From positions 1 through 64,000 of the forward strand of contig NZ_SOGJ01000026.1 in the NCBI RefSeq assembly GCF_004402375.1: DNA of 64,000 nt. The letters are read 5' to 3'. Of the stretch, positions 16,814 to 24,868 are shown one piece after another. The notes under the pieces were generated by a model that saw only the letters and a list, made by a program, of their open reading frames with translations, ran no database searches and had not been told where the DNA came from. Within the stretch, counting starts at the first letter, position 1, and each line of letters opens with the position of its first letter. This stretch comes from Cryobacterium breve. Lineage in GTDB: Bacteria; Actinomycetota; Actinomycetes; Actinomycetales; Microbacteriaceae. The translations under genes were made by a program, and so were the position numbers.

Positions 16814-17830
16814 ATGGATTTCGGAGCAGTTCTGCAGACCAACCCACCGGCCGCCCGCACGGTGCAGCTGGCCAAACTGGCCGAGGCGCACGGCTTCAGC
16901 CACGTCTGGACGTTCGATTCGCACCTGCTCTGGCAAGAGCCCTACGTCATCTTCAGTCGTATCCTCGCGGAGACGAACACGATCATGGTCGGTCCCATGG
17001 TCACCAACCCCGGCACGCGGGACTGGACGGTGACGGCGTCTACCTACGCGACTCTGAACGAGATGTACGGCAATCGCACCATCTGCGGCATCGGCCGCGG
17101 CGACTCGGCGGTGCGCGTGATCAACGGGACGCCCACCACTGTGAAGACGTTGCGCGAGGCGGTGCACGTCATCCGGGAACTGGCGAACTCCCGCTCGGTC
17201 GACTACAACGGTTCGATCCTGCAGTTTCCGTGGAGCCGCGGGTCGACCCTCGATGTCTGGGTGGCGGCCTACGGCCCGTTGGCCCTGAAGCTCGCGGGCG
17301 AGGTCGGTGACGGCTTCATCCTGCAGATGGCTGACCTCGACGTGGCCGAGTGGATGATCAAGACCGTGCGGGATGCCGCGGCGAAATCAGGCCGTGACCC
17401 TCTGGCGGTCAAGTTCTGCGTGGCCGCCCCGATGTACATCGGGGACGATTGGGGCCATATGCGCAACCAGTGCCGCTGGTTCGGCGGCATGGTGGGCAAC
17501 CACGTGGCCGACATCGTCACCAAGTACGGCACCGAATCGCCTGTGCCGAAGGCCCTGACGGACTACATCGCCGGCCGCCAGGACTACGACTACAACGAGC
17601 ATGGTCGCGCCGGCAACGTGCACGCCGAGTTCGTTCCCGACGAGATCATCGACCGGTTCTGCCTGCTCGGCACCGCGAAGGACCACATTGAGAAGCTCGA
17701 GGCACTGCGAGCCATCGGCGTCGACCAGTTCGCCGGCCACCTGCAGCACGATAACAAGGAGGAGACGATGCGCGTCTACGGGGAGACCGTGATTCCGGCG
17801 ATGGCCGAGCCCATCGTGGCGAAGACGTGA
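16814..17830 (+). CDS. LLM-class (F420-type) oxidoreductase in the pyrimidine operon
   Basis: A 338-residue luciferase-like protein related to methylenetetrahydromethanopterin reductase. Features are a LAKLAEAHGFSHVWTFDSHLLW N-terminal segment with a bulge Asp, GPMVTNPGTRD, ICGIGRGDSAVR (phosphate loop) and VDQFAGHLQHDN near the end. It resembles the CPS_4043-type subfamily of putative F420-dependent oxidoreductases. Its place between dihydropyrimidinase and the transaminase suggests a redox step on a pyrimidine or catabolite. No dihydropyrimidine dehydrogenase (PydA/PreA) gene is in the operon, so this enzyme could supply the uracil-dihydrouracil step. The cofactor could be F420 or FMN. Confidence 0.8.
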   Translation: MDFGAVLQTNPPAARTVQLAKLAEAHGFSHVWTFDSHLLWQEPYVIFSRILAETNTIMVGPMVTNPGTRDWTVTASTYATLNEMYGNRTICGIGRGDSAVRVINGTPTTVKTLREAVHVIRELANSRSVDYNGSILQFPWSRGSTLDVWVAAYGPLALKLAGEVGDGFILQMADLDVAEWMIKTVRDAAAKSGRDPLAVKFCVAAPMYIGDDWGHMRNQCRWFGGMVGNHVADIVTKYGTESPVPKALTDYIAGRQDYDYNEHGRAGNVHAEFVPDEIIDRFCLLGTAKDHIEKLEALRAIGVDQFAGHLQHDNKEETMRVYGETVIPAMAEPIVAKT

Positions 17831-17935
17831 TCCGATCCACGCGAATGGTGCAGATTCGAGCCGATCACGGTCACACTGAAGGAGTGCGATCCACGACCTC
17901 ACCATCTCAACGCAGAGAGAAAGAACTCGATATTC

Positions 17936-19270
17936 GTGAATGACATCACTTCCCCCAGCGCCACGGCCAGCCGCAACGAGCTCGCCTACGACCTCGACCG
18001 GGCCCACGTCTTCCACTCCTGGTCGGCCCAGGGCGCTCTCAAGCCGCTGGTGATCGCCGGCGGGCAGGGCTCCCGGGTCTGGGACTACGACGGGCGCAGC
18101 TACCTGGACTTCTCCAGCCAGCTCGTCAATGTGAACATCGGCCACCAGCATCCTGCCGTCACCGCGGCCATCATCGAGCAGGTCGGCCAGCTCGCCACGG
18201 TCGCGCCCTCCACGGCGACCCTCTCACGCGGCGAGGCCGCCAAGCGCATTGCCGAACGGGCGCCGGAGGGCTTCAACAAGGTCTTCTTCACCAACGGCGG
18301 GGCGGATGCGATCGAGAACGCGATCCGCATGGCGCGCTTGCACACGGGCCGCGACAAGGTTCTCTCCACCTACCGCTCGTACCACGGCAACACGGGTGCG
18401 GCCATCGTCGCCACCGGTGACTGGCGCCGCATCCCGAACGAGTTCGCCCGCGGGCACGTGCACTTCTTCGGCCCCTGGCTCTACCGCAGCGAATTCTGGG
18501 CGAGCAGCCCCGAGCAGGAGTCGGAGCGCGCCCTGCGCCACCTCGAGCACGTGATCCAGAGCGAGGGCCCCGCGGGCATCGCGGCCGTGCTCCTGGAAAC
18601 CATCCCCGGCACCGCCGGCGTGCTCGTGCCGCCGCCCGGATACCTGGCCGGCGTGCGCGCGCTCTGCGACCGCTACGGCATCATGCTGATCCTCGACGAG
18701 GTGATGGCCGGTTTCGGCCGCACCGGCAACTGGTTCGCGTTCGACGGATTCGACGTGGTGCCCGACCTGATCACCTTTGCCAAGGGCGTGAACTCCGGCT
18801 ATGTGCCCACTGGTGGTGTGATCATCTCCGATCCGATCGCGAACGACTTCGACGCGACGGTCTATCCCGGCGGCCTCACCTACAGCGGGCATCCGCTTGC
18901 GATGGCGTCGATCGTGGCGGCCCTCGACGCCATGGAGTCCGAGGGCATCGTGGAGAATGCCGCCCGGATCGGGCGCGACGCGCTCGCGCCCGGGCTCGCC
19001 GAACTGCAGGCCAAGCACCCGATCATCGGCGAGGTGCGCGGTGTCGGCGTGTTCTGGGCGCTGGAACTCGTCTCCGACCGGGAGACCCGCCAGCCGCTCA
19101 ACGGCGCCGTGATGGGCCGGATCAGGTCGGAGCTGCTGGCTCGTAACCTGCTGCCGTTCCTGGCCGAGAACCGCATTCACGTGGTGCCGCCGTGCGTCGT
19201 CACCGATGCCGAGGTCGCCGAGGCACTCGCGATCTACGACGAGGTCCTCAGCCTTGACCTCCTCGGCTGA
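17936..19270 (+). CDS. Class III aminotransferase, probable beta-alanine:pyruvate type
   Basis: A 444-residue PLP enzyme starting at GTG 17936. Family motifs are DFSSQLVNVNIGHQHPAV, FFTNGGADAIENAIRMAR, YRSYHGNTGAA, the cofactor Asp in LILDEVMAGFGRTG, and Lys283 in FAKGVNSGYVP, the expected Schiff-base lysine. In this operon it should convert beta-alanine to malonate semialdehyde, feeding the dehydrogenase encoded next. Taurine- and omega-amino-acid transaminases have the same fold, so the amine donor is inferred from neighbours. A 105-base gap precedes it, so an internal promoter is possible. Confidence 0.85.
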   Translation: MNDITSPSATASRNELAYDLDRAHVFHSWSAQGALKPLVIAGGQGSRVWDYDGRSYLDFSSQLVNVNIGHQHPAVTAAIIEQVGQLATVAPSTATLSRGEAAKRIAERAPEGFNKVFFTNGGADAIENAIRMARLHTGRDKVLSTYRSYHGNTGAAIVATGDWRRIPNEFARGHVHFFGPWLYRSEFWASSPEQESERALRHLEHVIQSEGPAGIAAVLLETIPGTAGVLVPPPGYLAGVRALCDRYGIMLILDEVMAGFGRTGNWFAFDGFDVVPDLITFAKGVNSGYVPTGGVIISDPIANDFDATVYPGGLTYSGHPLAMASIVAALDAMESEGIVENAARIGRDALAPGLAELQAKHPIIGEVRGVGVFWALELVSDRETRQPLNGAVMGRIRSELLARNLLPFLAENRIHVVPPCVVTDAEVAEALAIYDEVLSLDLLG

Positions 19271-19331
19271 CCGCTTGCAACGCCACCAACTCGATGAAGA
19301 GAATGAAGAGAATGAAAAGAGACGAGCGCCC

Positions 19332-20831
19332 ATGACCGAACTGCCCGCTATCACCCACTGGATCGACGGGGCCCCGGCCCTGGGCGTCTCGACCCGTAGC
19401 GCGCCCGTCTTCAACCCCGCCCTCGGCACCGTCGCCAAGAATGTGCTTCTGGCCGACAGCGCCGATGTCGACACCGCCGTCGCCTCCGCGCAGGCCGCCT
19501 ACCCGCTCTGGCGTGACACGTCCCAGGCGAAGCGCCAGGGGGTCATGTTCAATTTCCGCGAGCTGCTGAACGCGCGCAAGGGCGAGCTCGCCGACATCCT
19601 CACCGCCGAACACGGCAAGGTGACCTCCGACGCCCTCGGCGAGATCGCGCGCGGCCTCGAGGTCGTCGAATTCGCGCTCGGCATGCCGCACCTGAGCAAG
19701 GGCGAGTACTCCGAGAACGTGTCCACGGGGGTCGACGTCTACACGCTGCGTCAGCCGCTGGGTGTGGTGGGCATCATCAGCCCGTTCAACTTCCCCGCCA
19801 TGGTGCCGCTCTGGTTCTTCCCGATCGCCATCGCGGCCGGCAACACGGTCGTGCTCAAGCCGAGCGAGAAGGACCCGTCCGCATCGAACTGGATGGCCGC
19901 CCTGATGACCGAGGCCGGCCTGCCCGCCGGCGTGCTCAACGTCGTGCACGGCGACAAGGAGGCCGTCGACGCTCTGCTCGTGCACCCCGACGTGCAGGCG
20001 ATCTCGTTCGTCGGCTCCACGCCGATCGCCAAGTACATCTACGAGACGGCCGCGCACCACGGCAAGCGAGTTCAGGCCCTCGGTGGTGCGAAGAACCACA
20101 TGCTCGTACTGCCCGACGCCGATCTGGACCTGGCCGCGGATGCCGCGGTCAACGCCGGCTTCGGCTCGGCCGGTGAGCGCTGCATGGCGATCAGCGTGGT
20201 GGTGGCCGTGGAACCGGTGGCCGATGAGCTGGTTGCGAAGATCACCGAGCGGCTCACAGGCCTCAAGGTGGGCGACGGCATGCGCGGATGCGACATGGGG
20301 CCGCTGATCACGCAGGCGCACCGGGACAAGGTGGCCTCCTACATCGACCTCGCGCACACCGACGGGGCCGAGGTCGTCGTGGACGGCCGTGGCATCGAGG
20401 TGGACGGCGACGCGAGCGGCTTCTGGCTCGGCCCGACCCTGTTCGACCGGGTCAGCACGGACTCGGACGTCTACCTCGACGAGATCTTCGGCCCGGTGCT
20501 CTCCGTCGTGCGGGTCGCCAGCTACGCCGAGGGGCTCGACCTGATCAACCGCAGCCGCTACGGCAACGGCACGGCCATCTTCACCAATGACGGCGGTGCG
20601 GCGAGAAGGTTCCAGAACGAGGTGCAGGTCGGAATGGTCGGCATCAACGTGCCGATCCCCGTCCCCGTCGCGTACCACTCGTTCGGCGGGTGGAAAGACT
20701 CCCTGTTCGGCGACGCCAAGGCCTACGGTCCGGGCGGGATCGCCTTTTACACCCGGGAGAAGGCCATCACCAGCCGATGGCTGGACCCGAGCCACGGCGG
20801 CATCAACCTGGGATTCCCGCAGAACGCCTAG
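19332..20831 (+). CDS. mmsA: CoA-acylating (methyl)malonate-semialdehyde dehydrogenase
   Basis: A 499-residue aldehyde dehydrogenase. The ATG at 19332 is chosen; the frame is open upstream but only as overlap with the transaminase. The NAD-binding GIISPFNFPAMVPLWF, VLKPSEKDPSA, SFVGSTPIAKYIY and catalytic Cys284 in GSAGERCMA identify the MmsA/IolA subgroup, which converts malonate semialdehyde to acetyl-CoA and CO2. It completes the pathway from uracil to central metabolism. A purine-rich AATGAAGAGAATGAAAAGAG leader precedes the start. Confidence 0.92.
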   Translation: MTELPAITHWIDGAPALGVSTRSAPVFNPALGTVAKNVLLADSADVDTAVASAQAAYPLWRDTSQAKRQGVMFNFRELLNARKGELADILTAEHGKVTSDALGEIARGLEVVEFALGMPHLSKGEYSENVSTGVDVYTLRQPLGVVGIISPFNFPAMVPLWFFPIAIAAGNTVVLKPSEKDPSASNWMAALMTEAGLPAGVLNVVHGDKEAVDALLVHPDVQAISFVGSTPIAKYIYETAAHHGKRVQALGGAKNHMLVLPDADLDLAADAAVNAGFGSAGERCMAISVVVAVEPVADELVAKITERLTGLKVGDGMRGCDMGPLITQAHRDKVASYIDLAHTDGAEVVVDGRGIEVDGDASGFWLGPTLFDRVSTDSDVYLDEIFGPVLSVVRVASYAEGLDLINRSRYGNGTAIFTNDGGAARRFQNEVQVGMVGINVPIPVPVAYHSFGGWKDSLFGDAKAYGPGGIAFYTREKAITSRWLDPSHGGINLGFPQNA

Positions 20832-20864
20832 CGCCCTGTCTTCTCCGCTCGCCACGGCCCGCAT

Positions 20865-20931
20865 GGCCGCGAGTGCGGGTGAATCGTCGGTATGACCCTT
20901 CCTAACCGACAATTCGCCCGCATTCGCGGCC
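20865..20931. terminator. Long hairpin between convergent mmsA and lysR
   Basis: The 27-nt arms at 20865-20891 and 20905-20931 pair with only three mismatches around a 13-nt loop. The arms begin with GGCCGCGAGTGCGGG. It lies 34 bases after mmsA and 19 bases before the end of lysR, so it can serve both as a bidirectional terminator. There is no T-run, as is usual in high-GC actinobacteria. Confidence 0.7.
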
Positions 20932-20949
20932 GGTGCATGGGCCAGGGGC

Positions 20950-21873
20950 CTAGGAAGTGAGGGCGTGCTGGGCCTGCACGCGGGCGGCCTCGGTGCGCAA
21001 CACCTCCAGGACGGTGCGCACGGCCAGGCGCTCGGCCCGATCGGGGCGCATGAGCGCCACGATCTGCCGCTCGGCGTCCACGCCGCGCAGCGGCTTGAGC
21101 AACAGCTTGCCCGGCTGGTCGCCGCCCCAGGTGTAGCGGGGCACGAGGGCTATGCCGAGGCCCGCCATCACGAACGCCTCGATCACCCGCAGGTCGGCGA
21201 ACTGCTGCGCGACGGTAATCTGACTGCCGGCCGTCTGCTCGATCTGGTGCAGGATGCGCTCGAACGGGTAGCCGTCCGGCGCGCCGATCCAGGTCTCGCC
21301 GATCACGTCCGCCGGAGTGATCCACGACCGGGAGGCCAGTCGGTGGCCGGCCGGCAGCCCCACGTCCAGCGGCTCGGTCATCAGTGGAACGACCGTGAGG
21401 CCGCGGCCGCCCCAGGGGAGCTGGCCGCGCAAGCTGTAGGCGAGCACGATGTCGTACTCCGCTGTGAGCGCGGGAAAGTCGCTCAGCTCCGGATCCTTGT
21501 CGGTGCAGTTGACGACGAGTCCCGGCACCTGGGCGAGATTCTTCAGGGCTCCCGGCAGCAGCATCTCACCCGCGGTGGGAAACGTGACCAGGCTCACCTC
21601 GCCTGTGGCGTCGTTGCGGAATTCGTCCCAGACCGCCCGGGCGCGGGCGAGGGCGACCGCGACATCCGTTGCGCTGCGGGCCAATGCGCGGCCGGCATCC
21701 GTCAAAATCAGGCCGCGTCCGCTGCGCTCGGTGAGAGGCAGGCCAGCCTCCCGCTCGAGCACTTTCAGCTGCTGGGAGACAGCGGATGGGGTGCGGTGCG
21801 TTGCGCGGGCGACCTCAGTGATGCTGCGGCGTTCGGCCAATTCGCGGAGTAGTTCGAGTCGTTGGACATCCAT
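20950..21873 (-). CDS. LysR-family transcriptional regulator
   Basis: A 307-residue LTTR. Residues 1-60 form the winged helix-turn-helix (RRSITEVARATHRTPSAVSQQLKVLE), and a LysR effector domain follows (about 90-295). The gene lies beside the pyrimidine catabolic operon but points toward it from the far side. It is divergent from the small membrane-protein gene at 22011, so either could be its target. The start at 21873 overlaps a perfect palindrome that may be its own operator. The effector is unknown. Confidence 0.9.
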   Translation of the reverse strand: MDVQRLELLRELAERRSITEVARATHRTPSAVSQQLKVLEREAGLPLTERSGRGLILTDAGRALARSATDVAVALARARAVWDEFRNDATGEVSLVTFPTAGEMLLPGALKNLAQVPGLVVNCTDKDPELSDFPALTAEYDIVLAYSLRGQLPWGGRGLTVVPLMTEPLDVGLPAGHRLASRSWITPADVIGETWIGAPDGYPFERILHQIEQTAGSQITVAQQFADLRVIEAFVMAGLGIALVPRYTWGGDQPGKLLLKPLRGVDAERQIVALMRPDRAERLAVRTVLEVLRTEAARVQAQHALTS

Positions 21874-21887
21874 GTAGCAACGCTACA
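21873..21887. promoter_or_regulatory. Candidate LysR operator (autoregulatory)
   Basis: TGTAGC-AAC-GCTACA is a perfect 6-bp-arm palindrome that begins at the lysR start codon. A second, looser pair, TGCAG...CTGCA, occurs at 21895-21919. The size and position are typical of LTTR sites in divergent intergenic regions. Confidence 0.4.
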
Positions 21888-22010
21888 CACTCCGTGCAGA
21901 ACTATGCGATTGTGCTGCAAAGTTAAAGGTGGTCGAATAAATACGTCGAACTCGTGCAATGGTGCCTCCGTCTCCCCGACATCAACCCCCATTTCCCGAA
22001 AGGTACGACC

Positions 22011-22133
22011 GTGTTTGTTCTTCTCGCCGTTCTCGTTCTCATTGTGATCGCCTCCATCGTTGCCGTCGTCGTCGATGTGCACAAAGACGGTTTCCGTCGC
22101 GTTCCGGACCGCAAGCTCGTTCGCATCTTCTGA
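22011..22133 (+). CDS. Small single-pass membrane protein (40 residues)
   Basis: A GTG at 22011 preceded by GAAAGG at good spacing opens a 40-codon frame. It has a strongly hydrophobic N-terminal helix (FVLLAVLVLIVIASIVAVVV), then a basic tail DVHKDGFRRVPDRKLVRIF and a TGA. The helix-plus-DGxRRVP tail pattern is typical of small conserved actinobacterial membrane proteins of unknown function. It is divergent from lysR and 66 bases upstream of pyrE. It is short enough to be missed by automated callers. Confidence 0.6.
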   Translation: MFVLLAVLVLIVIASIVAVVVDVHKDGFRRVPDRKLVRIF

Positions 22134-22199
22134 TTCGCATAGTCCCGAGCGTCGCCTGCCCTCAGGTTCTCCGTCGGTCGATGGCCTAAAGTCGATCCT

Positions 22200-22748
22200 G
22201 TGACGGATACACGCCAGCAGCTCATCGCCCACATCGCGGCCGAGGCCGTTTTTCACGGGGATTTCACCCTGACCAGCGGCAAGAAGGCGACCTACTACGT
22301 CGATCTCCGCAAGGTCAGCCTCGACCACCGCGTCGCGCCGCTGATCGGCCAGGTCATGCTCGACCTGATCGCCGACATCCCGGACGTCGTGGCGGTCGGT
22401 GGCATGACCATGGGCGCGGACCCCGTCGCCGCGGCCGTCCTGCACCAGGGCGTAGCCCGCGGCGCCGCGTATGACGCCTTTGTCGTGCGCAAGGAGCCCA
22501 AGGACCACGGCCGTGGCAAGCAGGTCGAAGGACCTGACCTTGCCGGCAAGCGCGTCATCGTGCTCGAAGACACATCCACCACGGGCGGATCTCCGCTGGC
22601 GGCCATTGACGCGCTGCTCAAGGTGGGTGCCGTCATCGCGGGCGTCGCCGTCGTGGTCGACCGCAACACCGGTGCGCGCGAAGTCATCGAAGCGGCCGGC
22701 TACTCCTACTACGCCGCCATCGGCCTTGAGGACCTGGGGCTGAACTAG
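22200..22748 (+). CDS. pyrE: Orotate phosphoribosyltransferase
   Basis: A 182-residue PRTase starting at GTG 22200. It shows the active-site loop lysines (VRKEPKDHGRGK), the PRPP-binding motif RVIVLEDTSTTGGSPL and the N-terminal HGDFTLTSGKKATYYVD signature. It joins orotate and PRPP to give OMP in de novo UMP synthesis. The length is normal for the actinobacterial type. Its stop codon shares a base with the start of the next gene. It stands apart from other pyr genes, as is common in actinobacteria. Confidence 0.95.
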   Translation: MTDTRQQLIAHIAAEAVFHGDFTLTSGKKATYYVDLRKVSLDHRVAPLIGQVMLDLIADIPDVVAVGGMTMGADPVAAAVLHQGVARGAAYDAFVVRKEPKDHGRGKQVEGPDLAGKRVIVLEDTSTTGGSPLAAIDALLKVGAVIAGVAVVVDRNTGAREVIEAAGYSYYAAIGLEDLGLN

Positions 22749-24703
22749 TGCCCAAGGACGAGGTGCCCGGCGAAGATGGAATGAAGTGGCTGGCATCCCA
22801 GCTCGGCGACGGAGCACGCCCGGCACTGCCGGACGAGTATGCACCCCGCCAGTCGCCGCGGTGGCCTAAAACCTCTCGCATCGTTCCGCCGAAAACCGTC
22901 GTCGAGCCGTCGACGCACACAGGAGTCTTCCTCTGGGGGCTGAAACCCACCACTCAGCCCGATCCGCGGGTCGCCACAGGCGCCGCGGCCCGGGTGGCCG
23001 CCGTGCCGGCGGTCGAGACTCCGGCGGCCCCCGTTCCCGGCTCGGCCGCGCCGGGCGCTGGTGCCGGTTCCGCTGCTTCGCCGGGCGCGGTGCCCTCGAC
23101 GACGGCAGCCCTGTTCGTCGTCACGCCCGCGACTTTTCCGGCGCGCTCTGTCCGGCCGGTCCCCATCGTTGAGCCAGGTGCCTCGCTGACCCCGGAGCTG
23201 ACTCCGGCCGACATTCGGCCGGCCCCTGCTTCTGCTGTCGCGGCGTCCGATGCCACGGTTCCCGATGCCACGGTTCCCGATGCCACGGTTCCCGATGCCT
23301 TCGAGGCCATGCCCGCTCCCACGCCTCCGGAGGTGCCGGGCGGCGCAGGTGCGGACGAACCCTTCGGGGACAGCCGGTTGTCGGACGCCGCCCTCGAGCC
23401 GGCCCCCTGGTGGACCACTCTGACGCAGTCGCCCCTCGTGCTGACGGTTGAGGAGATCGCCGCAGCTGACCTTCTCGCCGGACGCACGCCGCCGGCTGCT
23501 GCCCCCGAACCGGCTCCGCTCCCGGCGCCGGTGTCGGCCCGCGGGCGTTTGCGTGCACGCCTGGCGTCCACCAGGCCGGTTGCTGGCCCGCTCGGGAACC
23601 CGGCTCCGGTCGCCGCGGTTGGTGCTGGTGCTGGTGCTGCTGGTGCTGCCGGTGCTGCCGGTACTGCCGGTACTGCCGGTGCCGAATCGGCTCTGCCTGC
23701 ATCGCCCAGCCCTGAGGCCCCCTCGCGGGCAGCCGTGCGGCTTGCCGAGGCTGCTGCTGCCGGCTCCGCGAGCTCAACGCCCTCGGCTGTCACGGAGACC
23801 GTTGCGTCGTCATCCCTGCCAGCGCCCGTTGCCGCTGCAGCCTCGGACGAAAGACCCGCCCGCGATGCTGTGGTGGGAGCAGTCCCTGTCGGGCCCGCAG
23901 CATCCGTTGCCGCGCGTTCGGCGGCGGTTGCCGATCCGCGACCCCCAGCTCCGCCGCCGGCCCCGCGCCTTGCCGCCTCCGCAGTGCCTGCTTCCGAAAA
24001 GTCGGTTCCGCGGTTGGCGGGCGCCGCGCCGTCCTCCTCTGCCGGGATGCCGCCGACCGGTCCCGGCGGTGGCCGACCGGGTTCGTCCGGTCGCCCGCCC
24101 ACCGAGAGCCGTCCGGACCGGCGCCGCCTTTTGGCTTGGATCGCCGGCGGTCTCGCGCTCGTGGTTGTGCTGGCTGCGCTCTTCTTCCTCGGACAGAGCC
24201 TGGTCGGTGGCGGCGATCCTGCGCCGGTGGCGGTGGCCACGTCCAGCGCCACACCCACCCCGAGTGCCACCCCGAGTGAGGCGCCGGCCGCCCCGGTTGA
24301 GGCCACCGGTCCCCAGCCGGCCGGAGTGCACCAGTGGGACACCCTGTTCGGCGGCGAATGCCTGCAGCCCTACGTGAGCCCCTGGGAGGAGGAGTTCACG
24401 GTCGTCGACTGTGCCACCCCGCATGCGGCGCAACTCGTCTACCGCGGACTCTTTGCCGGCGACGCCGCCACCGCTTTCCCGGGTGAGGCCGAGCTGTCCG
24501 GGCAGATCAATGCACTCTGCGGTGCGCCCGGCGTGATTGATTTGGCCGCGGCGGGAGGGTACTCCGACCTGCAGGTTCAGGGCAGCTACCCGGTGACTGA
24601 GGAGCAGTGGGCCGACGGCGCCCACGACTACTTCTGCTTCGTCGACCTTGCTTCGGGGGAGCCGCTCACGGCGAGCGTTTCGGGCCCGGGGCCCAGCGCG
24701 TAG
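22748..24703 (+). CDS. Membrane-anchored protein with septum-formation domain and long Ala/Pro-rich repeat region
   Basis: A 651-residue protein from a GTG overlapping the pyrE stop by one base. The first 65 residues are a conserved-looking head (DGMKWLASQLGDGARPALPDEYAPRQ). Residues about 75-455 are Ala/Pro/Ser-rich and disordered, with tandem VPDAT and GA/GT repeats. One transmembrane helix follows (about 460-485, LLAWIAGGLALVVVLAALFF), then an extracellular domain with four cysteines (GECLQPY, VVDCATPH, ALCGAPG, DYFCFVD) that fits the PF13845 septum-formation family. Its role in division is inferred from the family name only. Confidence 0.8.
   Translation: MPKDEVPGEDGMKWLASQLGDGARPALPDEYAPRQSPRWPKTSRIVPPKTVVEPSTHTGVFLWGLKPTTQPDPRVATGAAARVAAVPAVETPAAPVPGSAAPGAGAGSAASPGAVPSTTAALFVVTPATFPARSVRPVPIVEPGASLTPELTPADIRPAPASAVAASDATVPDATVPDATVPDAFEAMPAPTPPEVPGGAGADEPFGDSRLSDAALEPAPWWTTLTQSPLVLTVEEIAAADLLAGRTPPAAAPEPAPLPAPVSARGRLRARLASTRPVAGPLGNPAPVAAVGAGAGAAGAAGAAGTAGTAGAESALPASPSPEAPSRAAVRLAEAAAAGSASSTPSAVTETVASSSLPAPVAAAASDERPARDAVVGAVPVGPAASVAARSAAVADPRPPAPPPAPRLAASAVPASEKSVPRLAGAAPSSSAGMPPTGPGGGRPGSSGRPPTESRPDRRRLLAWIAGGLALVVVLAALFFLGQSLVGGGDPAPVAVATSSATPTPSATPSEAPAAPVEATGPQPAGVHQWDTLFGGECLQPYVSPWEEEFTVVDCATPHAAQLVYRGLFAGDAATAFPGEAELSGQINALCGAPGVIDLAAAGGYSDLQVQGSYPVTEEQWADGAHDYFCFVDLASGEPLTASVSGPGPSA
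23249..23684 (+). repeat. Tandem repeats in the septum-formation protein gene
   Basis: Two tracts are present. Three 15-nt copies of GATGCCACGGTTCCC (23249-23293) encode repeated VPDAT. About seven 9-nt GGTGCTGCC/GGTACTGCC units (around 23621-23684) encode GAA/GTA. All are multiples of three, so length changes keep the frame. Confidence 0.9.
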
Positions 24704-24749
24704 GTGCTCGGCGGCATCCGTCGCTGGCGCCACTCGCCCATTGCCCGAA

Positions 24750-24830
24750 CGAATTCGACGGAGATATTTGTGAAAAAGGCCCATTCTGGCCAGTAAACCG
24801 GCTTCTGGTGCAAAATCTCCGTCGAATTCG
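24750..24830. repeat. Palindromic repeat, family 1 copy B
   Basis: The left arm CGAATTCGACGGAGATATTT (24750-24769) pairs with the right arm CAAAATCTCCGTCGAATTCG (24811-24830). The 41-nt centre differs from other copies. It lies between the convergent septum-protein and HAD genes, so a terminator role is plausible. The remaining 24704-24868 sequence shows nothing else. Confidence 0.85.
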
Positions 24831-24868
24831 GCAGGGCCGGACGGACCGGCGGCAGGGCCAGCGAGACG

